From NCBI RefSeq assembly GCF_003417535.1, contig NZ_QVLS01000008.1, positions 1-64,000 of the forward strand: a DNA stretch of 64,000 nucleotides, in the 5' to 3' direction. The first letter of the stretch is position 1; the number at the start of each line of letters is the position of its first letter. Source of the stretch: Hydrogenophaga borbori (GTDB lineage: Bacteria; Pseudomonadota; Gammaproteobacteria; Burkholderiales; Burkholderiaceae_C). The notes under the pieces were generated by a model that saw only the letters and a program-made list of their open reading frames with translations, was not told where the DNA came from and ran no database searches. Positions 8,186 through 17,764 of this stretch are shown here, in pieces. The translations under genes and the position numbers were made by a program.

Positions 8186-8656
8186 TCACAGCGGCAGGCG
8201 CGTGCTGGTCTTCACTTCCTCCATCACGGCGTAGGTGCGCGTCTCGCGCACGCCGGGCATCTGCCACAGCACCTGGCCGGCAAAGGCTCGGTAGGCCGCC
8301 ATGTCGGCCATGCGGGTCTTGAGCAGGTAGTCGAAGCCGCCGGCCACCATGTGGCATTCCAGGATGTCGTCGTGCACCTGCACGGCGGCGCGGAACTGGT
8401 CGAAGACATTGGGCGTGGTGCGGTCAAGCAGCACCTCCACGAAAACCAGCAGGCCGCGCCCGAGCTTGTGCGGGTCCAGTCGCGCCTCGTAACCCTGGAT
8501 GACGCCTTCGCGCTGCAGGCGCTGGGTGCGCGCCAGCACGGCCGTGGCCGACAGGCCCACGGCCTCGGCGAGCTTGAGGTTGGGCAGGCGGCCATCGGCC
8601 TGCAGCAGGCGCAGGATCTTGAGATCGATGCGGTCGAGGTCGGGAGGGGGATGCAT
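8186..8656 (-). CDS. putR: Lrp/AsnC-family regulator, probable proline-responsive PutR
   Basis: 156 residues: N-terminal winged HTH (DRIDLKILRLLQADGR, then LAEAVGLSATAVLARTQRL) and a C-terminal AsnC ligand domain (VVA-type core with HMVAGGFDYLLKTRM). Its start codon is 50 bp from the start of the divergent putA gene, the typical place for PutR, which activates proline degradation in response to proline. The putA product lacks its own DNA-binding domain, which fits external control. The name rests on context; another Lrp paralogue is possible. Its 3' end is convergent with the yggS-like gene. Confidence 0.85.
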   Translation of the reverse strand: MHPPPDLDRIDLKILRLLQADGRLPNLKLAEAVGLSATAVLARTQRLQREGVIQGYEARLDPHKLGRGLLVFVEVLLDRTTPNVFDQFRAAVQVHDDILECHMVAGGFDYLLKTRMADMAAYRAFAGQVLWQMPGVRETRTYAVMEEVKTSTRLPL

Positions 8657-8659
8657 GCC

Positions 8660-8700
8660 GAATTATTCACTTTCATTGGTCAAAAATCAGAGAAAAATTC
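8660..8700. promoter_or_regulatory. Candidate PutR operator between putR and putA
   Basis: The 50-bp divergent region is AT-rich in a GC-rich neighbourhood. It contains an imperfect inverted repeat, GAATTATTC at 8660-8668 and GAAAAATTC at 8692-8700 (8 of 9 paired positions), with start points 32 bp (about three helical turns) apart. Lrp/AsnC regulators bind such AT-rich, helically phased dyads. Assignment to PutR is inference. Confidence 0.45.
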
Positions 8701-8706
8701 AGCCAA

Positions 8707-11700
8707 ATGGCGATCACGATGCGGGAATTCACCATCCTGCAGACCCCAGCCGCCATGCTCCATCCCATCCCCCAGGCCCCGCTCCCGCGCACCGACCGCC
8801 TGCCCGACCCCTACCGCGCCGAGGCCGGCGTGCTCGCCGACCGCCTGGCCGCGCTGGATGGCGCGCTCGACTGGGCGGCGGTGAAGGCCCAGGCCGGGCC
8901 CTGGGTGCGCGCGGTGCGCGAGAACCCGCCTGCCTTCTGGGCCCTGGAGCGCCTGCTCACCGAATACCCCATCAGCAGCGACGAAGGCCTGGCCCTGATG
9001 CGCCTGGCCGAGGCCCTGCTGCGCGTGCCCGATGCCGAGACCGCCATCGCGCTCACCGCCGACCAGCTGGGCCGGGCGGATTTCGACGGGGCGTCCGACG
9101 CGGCGATGGCGCGGCTGTCCTCGGCCGCCATCGCGCTGAGCAAGCGGTGGTTGCCCGCCGAGGGTGAGGCCCCCGGCCTGGTGGCACGCGTGGGCGCGCG
9201 CTCGGTGGTCGCGGCCACGCTGCGCGCGGTGCAACTGCTGGGGCGCCAGTTCGTGCTGGGCGAGGGCATCGAGGACGCGCTGCGCCGCGCCGAGGCCGGG
9301 CGGCGTGCGCAGCCCAGGCTGCGCCACAGCTTCGACATGCTGGGCGAGGGCGCGCGCACCGAGGCCGACGCCGAGCGTTACCTGGACAGCTACCGCCACG
9401 CGCTGGAGGCCATCGCGCGCCGCGCCGACCCCGCGCGCCATCCCTCGCTCAACGACGGCCTATCGATCAAGCTCAGTGCCTTGCACCCGCGCTACGAACC
9501 GGCCCAGCACGAGCGCGTGATGCGCGAGCTGGTGCCGCGCGTGTGGACCCTGTGCGAACGCGCCGCGCAGGCCTCGCTCAACCTCACCATCGACGCGGAA
9601 GAGGTGGAGCGGCTGGAGCTGTCGCTCGATGTCTTCGAGGCCCTGGTCGCTCGCGTGGGGCGCGAATGCCCGCGCTGGGAGGGCCTGGGTCTGGCGCTGC
9701 AGTCCTACCAGACGCGAGCGGTCGAGCTCGTTGCCGAGGTGGCCGCGATCGCTCGCCGCCACGGGGTGCGGCTGATGTGCCGGCTGGTGAAGGGCGCTTA
9801 CTGGGACAGCGAGATCAAGCGCGCGCAGGAGCTGGGGCTGGCCGGCTACCCGGTGTTCACGCGCAAGCACCGCAGCGACGTGAGCTACCTGGCCTGCGCA
9901 AGCGCCCTGTTCGACGCCGACGATGCGGTCTTTGCGCAGTTCGCCACGCACAACGCCGGCACCATCGCCGCCGTGCAGCAGATGGCGCGTCGGCGCGGCA
10001 CGGCGCGTTTCGAGCTGCAGCGCTTGCACGGCATGGGCGAAGGCGTGTACCGCGAGGTGCTGCGCGAGGGGTCGGTGGGCTGTCGCGTGTACGCCCCCGT
10101 CGGCGCGCACCGCGACCTGCTGGCCTACCTGGTGCGCCGCCTGCTGGAGAACGGTGCCAACTCGTCCTTCGTGCACCAGCTCGCCGACGAATCGGTGGCG
10201 CTGGACACGCTGCTCGAATCGCCTTTGGCGCGTTGCGCCGGCGAGGGTGGCGGGCCTGCCTTCGCCCCGCCCCCGCGCCTGTACGGCGTGGCGCGCCCCA
10301 ACAGCGAAGGCCTGGACCCGGCGGTGGCCGCGCACCGCGAGGCACTGGCCGCCGCCTGGCGCCAGACGACCGTGCCCCCGGTGCCGGAGGCACGGCCCGA
10401 CGAGATCGCGCCGGCCGTGCGGCGCGCCGTCGAGGCCTTCGAGGCCTGGAACCAGCGCCCCGTGGCCGAGCGCGCCGCCGCGCTGCGCCGCGCCGCCGAC
10501 GCGATGCAGGCGCAGCTGCCGCCGCTGTGCGCCCTGCTGGTGGCCGAGGCGCGCAAGACCTGGCCCGACGCCATCGCCGAGGTGCGCGAGGCGATCGACT
10601 TCCTGCGCTACTACGCGGCCGAGGCCGAGCGCCTGCTGGCACCGCAGGAGCTGCCCGGCCCGACCGGCGAGCGCAACACCCTGCGCCTGCACGGGCGTGG
10701 CGCCTGGGTTTGCATCAGTCCCTGGAACTTCCCGCTGGCCATCTTCACCGGCCAGGTGGCGGCCGCGCTGGTCACGGGCAACACCGTGCTGGCCAAGCCG
10801 GCGGAGCAGACGCCCGCGATCGCCCGCGAGGCCGTGCGCCTGCTGCACGCGGCGGGCGTGCCGGCCGCGGCGCTGCAGCTGCTGCACGGGCCGGGTGACA
10901 CCGTGGGCGCCGCCCTGGTGGCCGATGCCGCCGTGGCCGGCGTGGCCTTCACCGGCTCCACGCCGGTGGCCAAGGCCATCCAGCGCGCGCTCGCGGCCCA
11001 GGACGGACCCATCGTGCCCCTGATCGCCGAGACCGGGGGCGTGAACGCCATGCTGGTGGACAGCAGCGCCCTGCCCGAGCAGGTGACCGACGCCGTGGTG
11101 CAGAGCGCCTTTCGCAGCGCGGGGCAGCGCTGCTCGGCGCTGCGCCTGCTGTGCGTGCACGAATCCATTGCCGACGGCGTGATCGAGATGGTGCGGGGCG
11201 CGGCCCGCGCGCTGGTGGTGGGCGACCCTTCTGATCTGGCCACCGACGTCGGCCCGCTGATCGACGCCGAGGCCTTCGCCGGCGTGGCGCGGCACCTGGC
11301 GCGCCTGCGCGCCACGGCGGTGGCGCTGCTGCCCGAGGGGGAGGACGCGGCCACGCACACCGTGGCGCCGCAGCTGTTCGAAATCCGCGAGGTCGCCGAG
11401 GCCTCGCAGGAAATCTTCGGCCCGGTGCTGCAGGTGCTGCGCTGGCGCGGTGACCCGAAAGCCGTGATCGCCCAGGTCAATGCCCTGGGCTATGGCCTCA
11501 CGCTGGGCCTGCAGACCCGCATCGACAGCCGTGCGCTGGCGCTGGCCGCGCAGGCGCGCGCGGGCAATGTCTACGTCAACCGCAACACCATCGGGGCGGT
11601 GGTGGGGGTGCAGCCCTTCGGCGGCGAAGGCCTGTCGGGCACCGGTCCCAAGGCCGGCGGGCCGCACTACCTGCCGCGCTTCTGCGCCGAGCAGACGCTC

Positions 11701-11751
11701 ACCATCAACACCACGGCCGCGGGCGGCAACGTGGCGCTGTTCGTGGCCTGA
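8707..11751 (+). CDS. putA: Bifunctional proline dehydrogenase / P5C dehydrogenase PutA (short type)
   Basis: 1014 residues. The N-terminal half is the FAD-dependent proline dehydrogenase barrel (SIKLSALHPRYEP, LMCRLVKGAYWDSEIKRAQ, QLATHNA-type segment); the C-terminal half is the aldehyde dehydrogenase module (WNFPLAIFTGQVAAAL, GSTPVAKAIQRA, ETGGVNAMLVD) with catalytic Cys809 in GQRCSALR. It oxidises proline to glutamate, channelling P5C between sites. No ribbon-helix-helix domain and no C-terminal extra domain, so it is a minimal type A-like PutA, unlike the ~1300-residue trifunctional enzymes. ATG 8719 is an alternative start. Divergent from the Lrp-type regulator that probably controls it. 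Confidence 0.96.
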   Translation: MAITMREFTILQTPAAMLHPIPQAPLPRTDRLPDPYRAEAGVLADRLAALDGALDWAAVKAQAGPWVRAVRENPPAFWALERLLTEYPISSDEGLALMRLAEALLRVPDAETAIALTADQLGRADFDGASDAAMARLSSAAIALSKRWLPAEGEAPGLVARVGARSVVAATLRAVQLLGRQFVLGEGIEDALRRAEAGRRAQPRLRHSFDMLGEGARTEADAERYLDSYRHALEAIARRADPARHPSLNDGLSIKLSALHPRYEPAQHERVMRELVPRVWTLCERAAQASLNLTIDAEEVERLELSLDVFEALVARVGRECPRWEGLGLALQSYQTRAVELVAEVAAIARRHGVRLMCRLVKGAYWDSEIKRAQELGLAGYPVFTRKHRSDVSYLACASALFDADDAVFAQFATHNAGTIAAVQQMARRRGTARFELQRLHGMGEGVYREVLREGSVGCRVYAPVGAHRDLLAYLVRRLLENGANSSFVHQLADESVALDTLLESPLARCAGEGGGPAFAPPPRLYGVARPNSEGLDPAVAAHREALAAAWRQTTVPPVPEARPDEIAPAVRRAVEAFEAWNQRPVAERAAALRRAADAMQAQLPPLCALLVAEARKTWPDAIAEVREAIDFLRYYAAEAERLLAPQELPGPTGERNTLRLHGRGAWVCISPWNFPLAIFTGQVAAALVTGNTVLAKPAEQTPAIAREAVRLLHAAGVPAAALQLLHGPGDTVGAALVADAAVAGVAFTGSTPVAKAIQRALAAQDGPIVPLIAETGGVNAMLVDSSALPEQVTDAVVQSAFRSAGQRCSALRLLCVHESIADGVIEMVRGAARALVVGDPSDLATDVGPLIDAEAFAGVARHLARLRATAVALLPEGEDAATHTVAPQLFEIREVAEASQEIFGPVLQVLRWRGDPKAVIAQVNALGYGLTLGLQTRIDSRALALAAQARAGNVYVNRNTIGAVVGVQPFGGEGLSGTGPKAGGPHYLPRFCAEQTLTINTTAAGGNVALFVA

Positions 11752-11798
11752 AAAGCGGCCCTGTCGGCGGCGAAGGCGGTGCCATACTGACGCCCCGC

Positions 11799-12857
11799 AT
11801 GAGTACCCCGCCCGTCGCCTCTCCCGCACCGCGCCCGCGCGAGGCCGGCTTCCGCGCATTGGACGCCGGCTGGCGCCAGTGGATCGCCGAAAACCGGCTG
11901 CGCCGCTGCACCCCGGAGTCCATGCTGGCGACCATGGTGCAGGCGGGGCTCGATCCGGCCGAATGTGAGCCGGCGATCCGCGCCATGGACAGCGACCCGG
12001 TCTTTCTGGCCGCGCGCCAGTTCCAGCAACTGCAGGACAAGCTGGCCTCGGTGATGGCCAACCAGCAGCGCCTGCTCGAGCTCGACCCGCTGTACGGCCA
12101 CGTGGAGAAGCGCAGCCAGGTGTCGCCTGGCGAATTCCTGGACAAGTACATCGTGGGCAGCCGCCCCGTGGTGCTGACCGACGTGGCGCGCGACTGGCCC
12201 GCCATGGGCCGCTGGTCGCCGCAGGACCTGCGCGAGCGCTTCGGCCACCTGGACGTGCAGGTCCAGGCCGAGCGCAGCGCCGACCCGAACTACGAGCGCA
12301 ACAAGCTCGACCACCAGCGCCACACCCGCCTGGCCGACTTCGTGGACCGTGTGCTGGCCGGCGGCGCCACCAACGACTACTACCTCACCGCCAACAACGA
12401 GCTGCTGAGTCAGCCAGGCTTCGCGCCCCTGCTGGACGACATCGGCAGCCTGCCGGTGTTCTGCGACCGTTCCGAGCTGGCGCGCCGCGCCTCGTTCTGG
12501 TTCGGGCCGGCCGGCACGGTCACGCCCCTGCACCACGACACCCTCATGCTCTGCCACACGCAGATCGTGGGGCGCAAGCGCTGGCGCTTCATCTCGCCGC
12601 TGCAGACACCGCTGCTCTACAACCACTTCGAGGTCTACAGCCCGGTGGACCTGGACCGGCCCGACCTGGCGCGCTACCCGCTCTTTGCCCAGGCCAAGGT
12701 GCTGGAGGTGGTGGTCGAGCCCGGCGAGACCGTGTTCCTGCCGCTGGGCTGGTGGCACCAGGTCACGTCGCTGGACGTGAGCCTGTCCTTCTCCTACTCC
12801 AACATCGCGGTGCCCAACGAGTACCGGTTCGACAACCCCCGCATCACCAACTGGTAG
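11799..12857 (+). CDS. JmjC-like cupin (Fe(II)/2-oxoglutarate-type) protein
   Basis: 352 residues. The C-terminal two-thirds is a cupin-8/JmjC-like domain: SRPVVLTDVARDWPAM opens it, and the iron-binding facial triad is visible as His245-x-Asp247 (TPLHHDTLM) and distal His320 (LGWWHQVTS). Such proteins are Fe(II)- and 2-oxoglutarate-dependent hydroxylases of proteins or small molecules; the substrate is not known. The N-terminal 80 residues form a helical extension. It starts 47 bp after putA and 28 bp before the glutamine synthetase-like gene, so all three may form one unit. Confidence 0.85.
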   Translation: MSTPPVASPAPRPREAGFRALDAGWRQWIAENRLRRCTPESMLATMVQAGLDPAECEPAIRAMDSDPVFLAARQFQQLQDKLASVMANQQRLLELDPLYGHVEKRSQVSPGEFLDKYIVGSRPVVLTDVARDWPAMGRWSPQDLRERFGHLDVQVQAERSADPNYERNKLDHQRHTRLADFVDRVLAGGATNDYYLTANNELLSQPGFAPLLDDIGSLPVFCDRSELARRASFWFGPAGTVTPLHHDTLMLCHTQIVGRKRWRFISPLQTPLLYNHFEVYSPVDLDRPDLARYPLFAQAKVLEVVVEPGETVFLPLGWWHQVTSLDVSLSFSYSNIAVPNEYRFDNPRITNW

Positions 12858-12885
12858 CCCCGGCATTCCCGGGGGAGACGATCGC

Positions 12886-14226
12886 ATGACAGACGCCCAG
12901 CGCATCCAGCAGTGGCTCGACGAGCACCGCATCACCGAGGTCGAGTGCCTGATCCCCGACATGGCGGGCCAGGCGCGCGGCAAGATCGTGCCGCGCCACA
13001 AGTACGACCCGGCCGTGGGCCTGCGCCTGCCCGAGGCCGTGCTCACCATGACCGTGACCGGCGACTACCCCGAGAAGGACTACACCTCGGTCGCCGACCC
13101 CGACATGCAGCTGCGCCCCGACCCGGCCACGCTGCGCCCCGTGCCCTGGGCCAAGGAGCCGACGGCTCAGATCATCCACGACTGCTTCTCCTTCGATGGC
13201 AAGGCGGTGGACCTGTCGCCGCGCAACGTGTTGCGCCGCGTGCTCAAGCTGTACGAGAACGAGGGCTGGAAGCCCATCGTGGCGCCCGAGATGGAGTTCT
13301 ACCTGGTGCAGGTCGAGCCCGACGAGGACATCCCGCTCAAGGCCCCGGTGGGGCGCACGCGCCGCAGCGAGGCGGGCATGCAGAGCTTCTCGATGGACGC
13401 CATCAACGAGTACGACGACATCTTCGACGTCATGTACGACTGGTGCGAGGCCGAGGGCATCCAGCTCGACACCCTCATCCACGAGATGGGCACGGCGCAG
13501 ATGGAGATCAACCTGGACCACGGCGACCCGCTGCCGCTGGCCGATCAGGTCTTTCTGTTCAAGCGCACCATCCGCGAGGTGGCGATCCGCCACCAGATGT
13601 ACGCCACCTTCATGGCCAAGCCCATGCAGGGCCAGCCGGGCAGCGCCATGCACATCCACCAGAGCGTGGTGGGGCTGGCCGATGGCCAGAACATCTTCAG
13701 CCGCGCCGACGGCGAGGCCTCCGAGCGCTTCTTCCATTTCATCGGCGGCCTGCAGACCTACCTGCCGGCGGCCATCGCCTTCTTCGCGCCCTATGTGAAC
13801 TCGTACCGGCGCCTGTCGCGCTACACCTCGGCGCCGATCAACCTGAGCTGGGGCTACGACAACCGCACCTGCGGGCTGCGCGTGCCGCATTCGGCGCCGC
13901 AGGCGCGGCGGGTGGAAAACCGGCTGGCGGGGGTGGATGTGAACCCTTACCTGGCGCTGGCGGCCAGCCTGGCCTGCGGCTACCTGGGCATGAAGCAGGG
14001 CATCAAGCCCACCGAGCCCCTGTCGGGCAGCGCCTACGAGCAGCCGCACCAGCTGCCGCGCCACCTGGACGACGCGGTCGAGAACCTCATGCGCTGCGCG
14101 CCGCTGGTGGAGCTGTTCGGCGAGCACTTCATCCAGACCTACGCGGCGATCAAAGACACGGAGTACCGCGAGTACTTCGACGTGGTCAGTCCCTGGGAGC
14201 GGCGCTTCCTGCTGCTCAACGTCTGA
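12886..14226 (+). CDS. Glutamine synthetase-family ligase (PuuA-like)
   Basis: 446 residues, typical for gamma-glutamylpolyamine synthetase-like proteins. Glutamine synthetase signatures include MEFYLVQVEP (first metal-binding Glu), MGTAQMEINLDHGD, GSAMHIHQSV (GxGxHxH-like ATP/ammonia loop) and the arginine-rich SYRRLSRYTSAP. The N-terminal PDMAGQARGK segment is characteristic of the PuuA/GlnA-like III branch rather than true GlnA. It probably ligates glutamate to an amine in polyamine or monoamine degradation. Its neighbours are amino acid catabolic. The substrate is undetermined. Confidence 0.88.
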   Translation: MTDAQRIQQWLDEHRITEVECLIPDMAGQARGKIVPRHKYDPAVGLRLPEAVLTMTVTGDYPEKDYTSVADPDMQLRPDPATLRPVPWAKEPTAQIIHDCFSFDGKAVDLSPRNVLRRVLKLYENEGWKPIVAPEMEFYLVQVEPDEDIPLKAPVGRTRRSEAGMQSFSMDAINEYDDIFDVMYDWCEAEGIQLDTLIHEMGTAQMEINLDHGDPLPLADQVFLFKRTIREVAIRHQMYATFMAKPMQGQPGSAMHIHQSVVGLADGQNIFSRADGEASERFFHFIGGLQTYLPAAIAFFAPYVNSYRRLSRYTSAPINLSWGYDNRTCGLRVPHSAPQARRVENRLAGVDVNPYLALAASLACGYLGMKQGIKPTEPLSGSAYEQPHQLPRHLDDAVENLMRCAPLVELFGEHFIQTYAAIKDTEYREYFDVVSPWERRFLLLNV

Positions 14227-14241
14227 GGCGGGCGGGCGCGC

Positions 14242-17178
14242 TCAGCCCACCACCACCATGCCCGACACGGGGTTGGACAGCAGCGCGTCCAGCGCCTCGA
14301 CGGGCAGGGGCTTGGCGAACAGGTGGCCCTGGAACTGGTCGCAGCCCTGGTAAGCCAGGAAGTCGCGCTGCTCGATCGTCTCCACGCCCTCGGCCACCAC
14401 CTGCAGGCTCAGCGACTGCGCCAGCGCGATGATGGCGCGCGAGATCGCCGCGTCGTTCGGGTCGGTCAGCACGTCGGCCACGAAGGCGCGGTCGATCTTC
14501 AGCTGGTCCAGGGGCAGCCGCTTGAGCAGCGACAGCGAGGAGTAGCCCATGCCGAAGTCGTCCAGCGAAAGCGTCACGCCGAGCGACTTCAGCATGCCCA
14601 TCTTCTCGATGGTGATCTCCATGCGGTCGGCCAGCAGGCTCTCGGTGAGCTCGAGCTTCAGCCGCTGCGGCCGGATGCCACTGGCGCGGATGCAGGCCAT
14701 CACCGAGTCCACGAAGTCCGGGTGGCGGAACTGGCGCACGCTCACGTTGACGGCGATGCTGAGGTTGGCCGTCTCCGGCCGCTTGGACCAGGCCGCCAAC
14801 TGACCGCAGGCCGTCTCCAGCGCCCACAGGCCCAGCGGCAGGATCAGGCCGGTGTCCTCGGCCACGGGAATGAACGCCGCCGGCGAGAGCAGGCCGCGCT
14901 CCGGGTGGTTCCAGCGCAGCAGGGCCTCTACGCCGATGATCATGCCGGCCTTGTCCACCTGCGGCTGGTAGTGCACCACGAACTCGCGCCGGCGCAGGCC
15001 GTCGCGCAGGTCGGACGCGGTGCGCGCGTTGTCGCTCATCTCGGCCTGCATCGCCGGGTCGAAGAAGGACAGCGTGTTGCGGCCCATGGACTTGGCCTGG
15101 TACATCGCCAGGTCGGCCTGCTTGAGCAGATCGCCCACGTCGGCCTGCGTGCCGTGGAAGATGGTGACGCCGATGCTGGGCGTGGCGAAGTGCTGGTGGC
15201 CAGTGAGCGCGAAGGGCTCGCGCAGGGTCTGCAGCACCTTGTTGGCCAGCACGCGCGCCTTGTGCGCCGCCGCCACCGGGCTGGGACTGAGGTCGTCGGC
15301 CATCACCACGAACTCGTCGCCGCCCAGGCGCGCCACCAGGTCGGTCTTGCGCACGCTGGAGGTCAGGCGCTGCGCGACCTTCTTGAGCAGCTGGTCCCCC
15401 ATCTGGTGGCCCAGGGTGTCGTTGAGGATCTTGAAGTTGTCCAGGTCGATGAACAGCAGCGCGCCGTGCTGGCCGCTGCGCGCGCTGCTGGCCAGGGCCT
15501 GCTGCAGCCGGTCGAGCAGCAGCTGGCGGTTGGGCAGGTCGGTCAGCGGGTCGTAGAAGGCCAGGTGGCGGATCATGTCCTCGGCCGTCTTGCGCTGCGT
15601 GATGTCGCGTCCCACCGCCACCCAGTGCGTCACCTCGTCCGCGCTGGGCTGCACCGACACCACCTCCAGCTCGACCCAGAACAGCGCGCCGTTCTTGCGC
15701 CGCACCATCAGCTCGGTGCGGGCCTTCTGCGTGTCGCGCAGGCCGCGCGAGATCTCGCGCAGCTTGGACACCGCCGGGTCCAGGTCGAGCAGCATGCCGG
15801 GCGACTGGCCCAGCACCTCGGCGCGCGAGTAGCCCGTGTGCAGCTCGAAGGCGTCGTTGACGAAGACGATCTTGGGCTCGTTGCGCAGCTCCTGCGCGCC
15901 GGTTTCGGCGATCAGCACGATGTCGTTGAGCCGCGCGACGCTGGTCTCCAGCAGCATCAGCTGCTCCTGCGAGCGGCGGCGTTCGGTCACGTCGCGGAAG
16001 TACACGGCCAGGCCTTCGGCGAAGGGATAGGCCCGCACCTCCAGCCATTTGCCCAGGGTGGCGAACCAGTCCTCCAGTTCCACGCGCCGGTTGGTCTGCA
16101 ATGCGCGGCCCAGGTGTTCCTTCAGGCGCTGCGCGACGCTGGGCGCGAAGCCGTGCCAGACCTCCACGCCCAGCAGGTCGGCCGTGGTTTTTTGCAGCAG
16201 GCGTTCGCTTTCCTGGTTGAGGTAGGTGAAGCAGCACTGGCGGTCCAGCGTGACGAAGGCCTCGGTGATGCTGGCCAGCGTGGTCGTCAGGCGCATGGCC
16301 AGGCGCAGGGTTTCCTGCTGGGCCTGCTTGGTGGCCGAGATGTCGTGCACGGTCACCTGCACGCGCATGGGGTTGCCGTTGTCGTCCAGCACCGCCGCGC
16401 CCACGACGCGCACCCACTTGGGCCCGCTCGTCTCGATCAGCACCTGCACCTCTTCGTCGAAGGGGTCGGCGCTGGCGGCGCAGCGCTCCAGCCGCTGGCG
16501 CAGGCCCTGGCGCCACTCGGGCGCATGGTGTTCCAGCAGGTCCTCCAGGGTGCGCGGCTGCGCCTCGGGGCCGATGCCCAGCAGGCTCAGCAGGCCGGCC
16601 GAGCAGTCCACGCGCTCGCCCGAGGTCTCCACCGACCAGCTGCCCAGGCCCGCGGTGCGCTCCACCAGCTCGATCTGGCCCTGGTGGCGGCGCTGCATCG
16701 CCACCTGCGTGGCCAGCAGCTCGCGCTGGTGGCGCTGGGTCAGCACCAGGTCGGCCGCGGTTTCGCTCATCAGGCCGATGCCGATTTCGTTGCGGCGCTC
16801 TTCCCGCGGGTGGTGGTCGAGCAGCAGCAGGAAAGCGCCCGGCGCGCGGGCCAGCGGCAACCAGTGCAGGTGATGGACCGCGCGTCGGCCACGGCCCAGG
16901 TCGAGCGGCACCCAGCGCGATTCGCGGTGGGTGTCGCCCACCCAGGTTTCCTGCGTTCCCAGGGTCCGGGCGATGTCCAGCGCCAGCTCTTCCATCGGCG
17001 CGTCCAGCCCGAAGCGGCCGAGCACGCGAACACCTGTATCCGAGCGTTCGAGCAGCAGGGCGGCCGCGGCGCGGCCTTCGCGCGCGGCCAGATGGGCGGC
17101 GCGGTCGAAGGCCTCGCGCGGCTCGGGGAACCGAGTGGCGTCGGACGTCGGCACATTTGAGGGACGGGCGGTGCGCAT
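14242..17178 (-). CDS. PAS-GGDEF-EAL c-di-GMP signalling protein
   Basis: 978 residues, no clear membrane segment. An N-terminal GAF-like region (1-160) is followed by PAS/PAC modules (about 180-560, ending in VAVGRDITQRKTAEDMI). A GGDEF domain carries an intact GGDEF motif at 619-623. An EAL domain has EAL at 751-753 (GVEALLRWNHPERG) and later DDFGMGYSSL and the C-terminal QGHLFAKP. Both catalytic signatures look intact, so the protein could make or hydrolyse cyclic di-GMP depending on input. Its start is divergent from the small protein at 17373. Confidence 0.93.
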   Translation of the reverse strand: MRTARPSNVPTSDATRFPEPREAFDRAAHLAAREGRAAAALLLERSDTGVRVLGRFGLDAPMEELALDIARTLGTQETWVGDTHRESRWVPLDLGRGRRAVHHLHWLPLARAPGAFLLLLDHHPREERRNEIGIGLMSETAADLVLTQRHQRELLATQVAMQRRHQGQIELVERTAGLGSWSVETSGERVDCSAGLLSLLGIGPEAQPRTLEDLLEHHAPEWRQGLRQRLERCAASADPFDEEVQVLIETSGPKWVRVVGAAVLDDNGNPMRVQVTVHDISATKQAQQETLRLAMRLTTTLASITEAFVTLDRQCCFTYLNQESERLLQKTTADLLGVEVWHGFAPSVAQRLKEHLGRALQTNRRVELEDWFATLGKWLEVRAYPFAEGLAVYFRDVTERRRSQEQLMLLETSVARLNDIVLIAETGAQELRNEPKIVFVNDAFELHTGYSRAEVLGQSPGMLLDLDPAVSKLREISRGLRDTQKARTELMVRRKNGALFWVELEVVSVQPSADEVTHWVAVGRDITQRKTAEDMIRHLAFYDPLTDLPNRQLLLDRLQQALASSARSGQHGALLFIDLDNFKILNDTLGHQMGDQLLKKVAQRLTSSVRKTDLVARLGGDEFVVMADDLSPSPVAAAHKARVLANKVLQTLREPFALTGHQHFATPSIGVTIFHGTQADVGDLLKQADLAMYQAKSMGRNTLSFFDPAMQAEMSDNARTASDLRDGLRRREFVVHYQPQVDKAGMIIGVEALLRWNHPERGLLSPAAFIPVAEDTGLILPLGLWALETACGQLAAWSKRPETANLSIAVNVSVRQFRHPDFVDSVMACIRASGIRPQRLKLELTESLLADRMEITIEKMGMLKSLGVTLSLDDFGMGYSSLSLLKRLPLDQLKIDRAFVADVLTDPNDAAISRAIIALAQSLSLQVVAEGVETIEQRDFLAYQGCDQFQGHLFAKPLPVEALDALLSNPVSGMVVVG

Positions 17179-17372
17179 GGTGGCCTTAGGATAGCGAGGC
17201 TGGCGCGGTCCGCGCCGGGGGAACGGTCCGGGTACGCGTCCACCGTTCGTGAACTACCGCACGTCGCGCCGCGTCGCGACGGATTTTTGTAACAGACTTG
17301 TGACTTTTTGTAGCCTCTGCCCTAGCATCCGACCCATTGTCATTGGTGCACCGCGATTCAAGGACACACTCC

Positions 17373-17729
17373 ATGCAAGCCATGTCCACCACTGACATCC
17401 GAACCGATGGGGGAGCCCGCAAGGTGAGCGCACTCGCAGAACTCCGGCAGCACAACGATGTGTCGAGCCTGAAATCGGCCCTGCACCAGCTGTGCAGCGA
17501 ATTCGGCCGCATTTCGCGTCTGGACATCCTCACGGCCATGCACGAAGGCACCAAGCAGGCCATCTGCTTCCTGCGCATGGAACGCCCCGAGCAGGAGCAG
17601 CAGCTCATGAAGACCCTGGGCGTGGGCCGTTTCGGCGGCGAGGTGGTGTTCGTGCTCAACCTCAACGTGCCGAGCAAGCAGAACGATTTCGGCCCCTCGT
17701 CGCAGTGGTGCGACTCCGACATCTACTGA
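17373..17729 (+). CDS. Small protein of unknown function, RRM-like fold possible
   Basis: 118 residues from ATG 17373, preceded by AAGGA with suitable spacing; ATG 17385 is an alternative. The middle reads LKSALHQLCSEFGRISRLDIL then QAICFLRMERPEQEQQ, a pattern (helix, strand, charged loop, strand) that resembles an RNA-recognition-motif fold, but I cannot confirm RNP motifs. It is soluble, with no signal peptide. A comparatively AT-rich promoter-like stretch precedes it (TTGTGA and TAGCAT 19 bp apart near 17300-17330), weakly. A gene for a biotinyl/carboxyltransferase protein follows by 35 bp. Confidence 0.75.
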   Translation: MQAMSTTDIRTDGGARKVSALAELRQHNDVSSLKSALHQLCSEFGRISRLDILTAMHEGTKQAICFLRMERPEQEQQLMKTLGVGRFGGEVVFVLNLNVPSKQNDFGPSSQWCDSDIY

Positions 17730-17764
17730 GCGGCCCCGGGGCGCGCTCCCACCTCCCCTAGACC

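Noticed and set aside
9460..11859. Long open frame antisense to putA, and many others opposite real genes
   Set aside because: GC-rich codon bias makes stops rare on the opposite strand; the translations are Arg/Gly/His-rich low-complexity with no domain signatures, while the sense frame is a clear enzyme.
17298..17327. Promoter TTGTGA/TAGCAT before the 118-residue protein
   Set aside because: Spacing is 19 bp and both hexamers are weak; mentioned with the gene but not listed separately.
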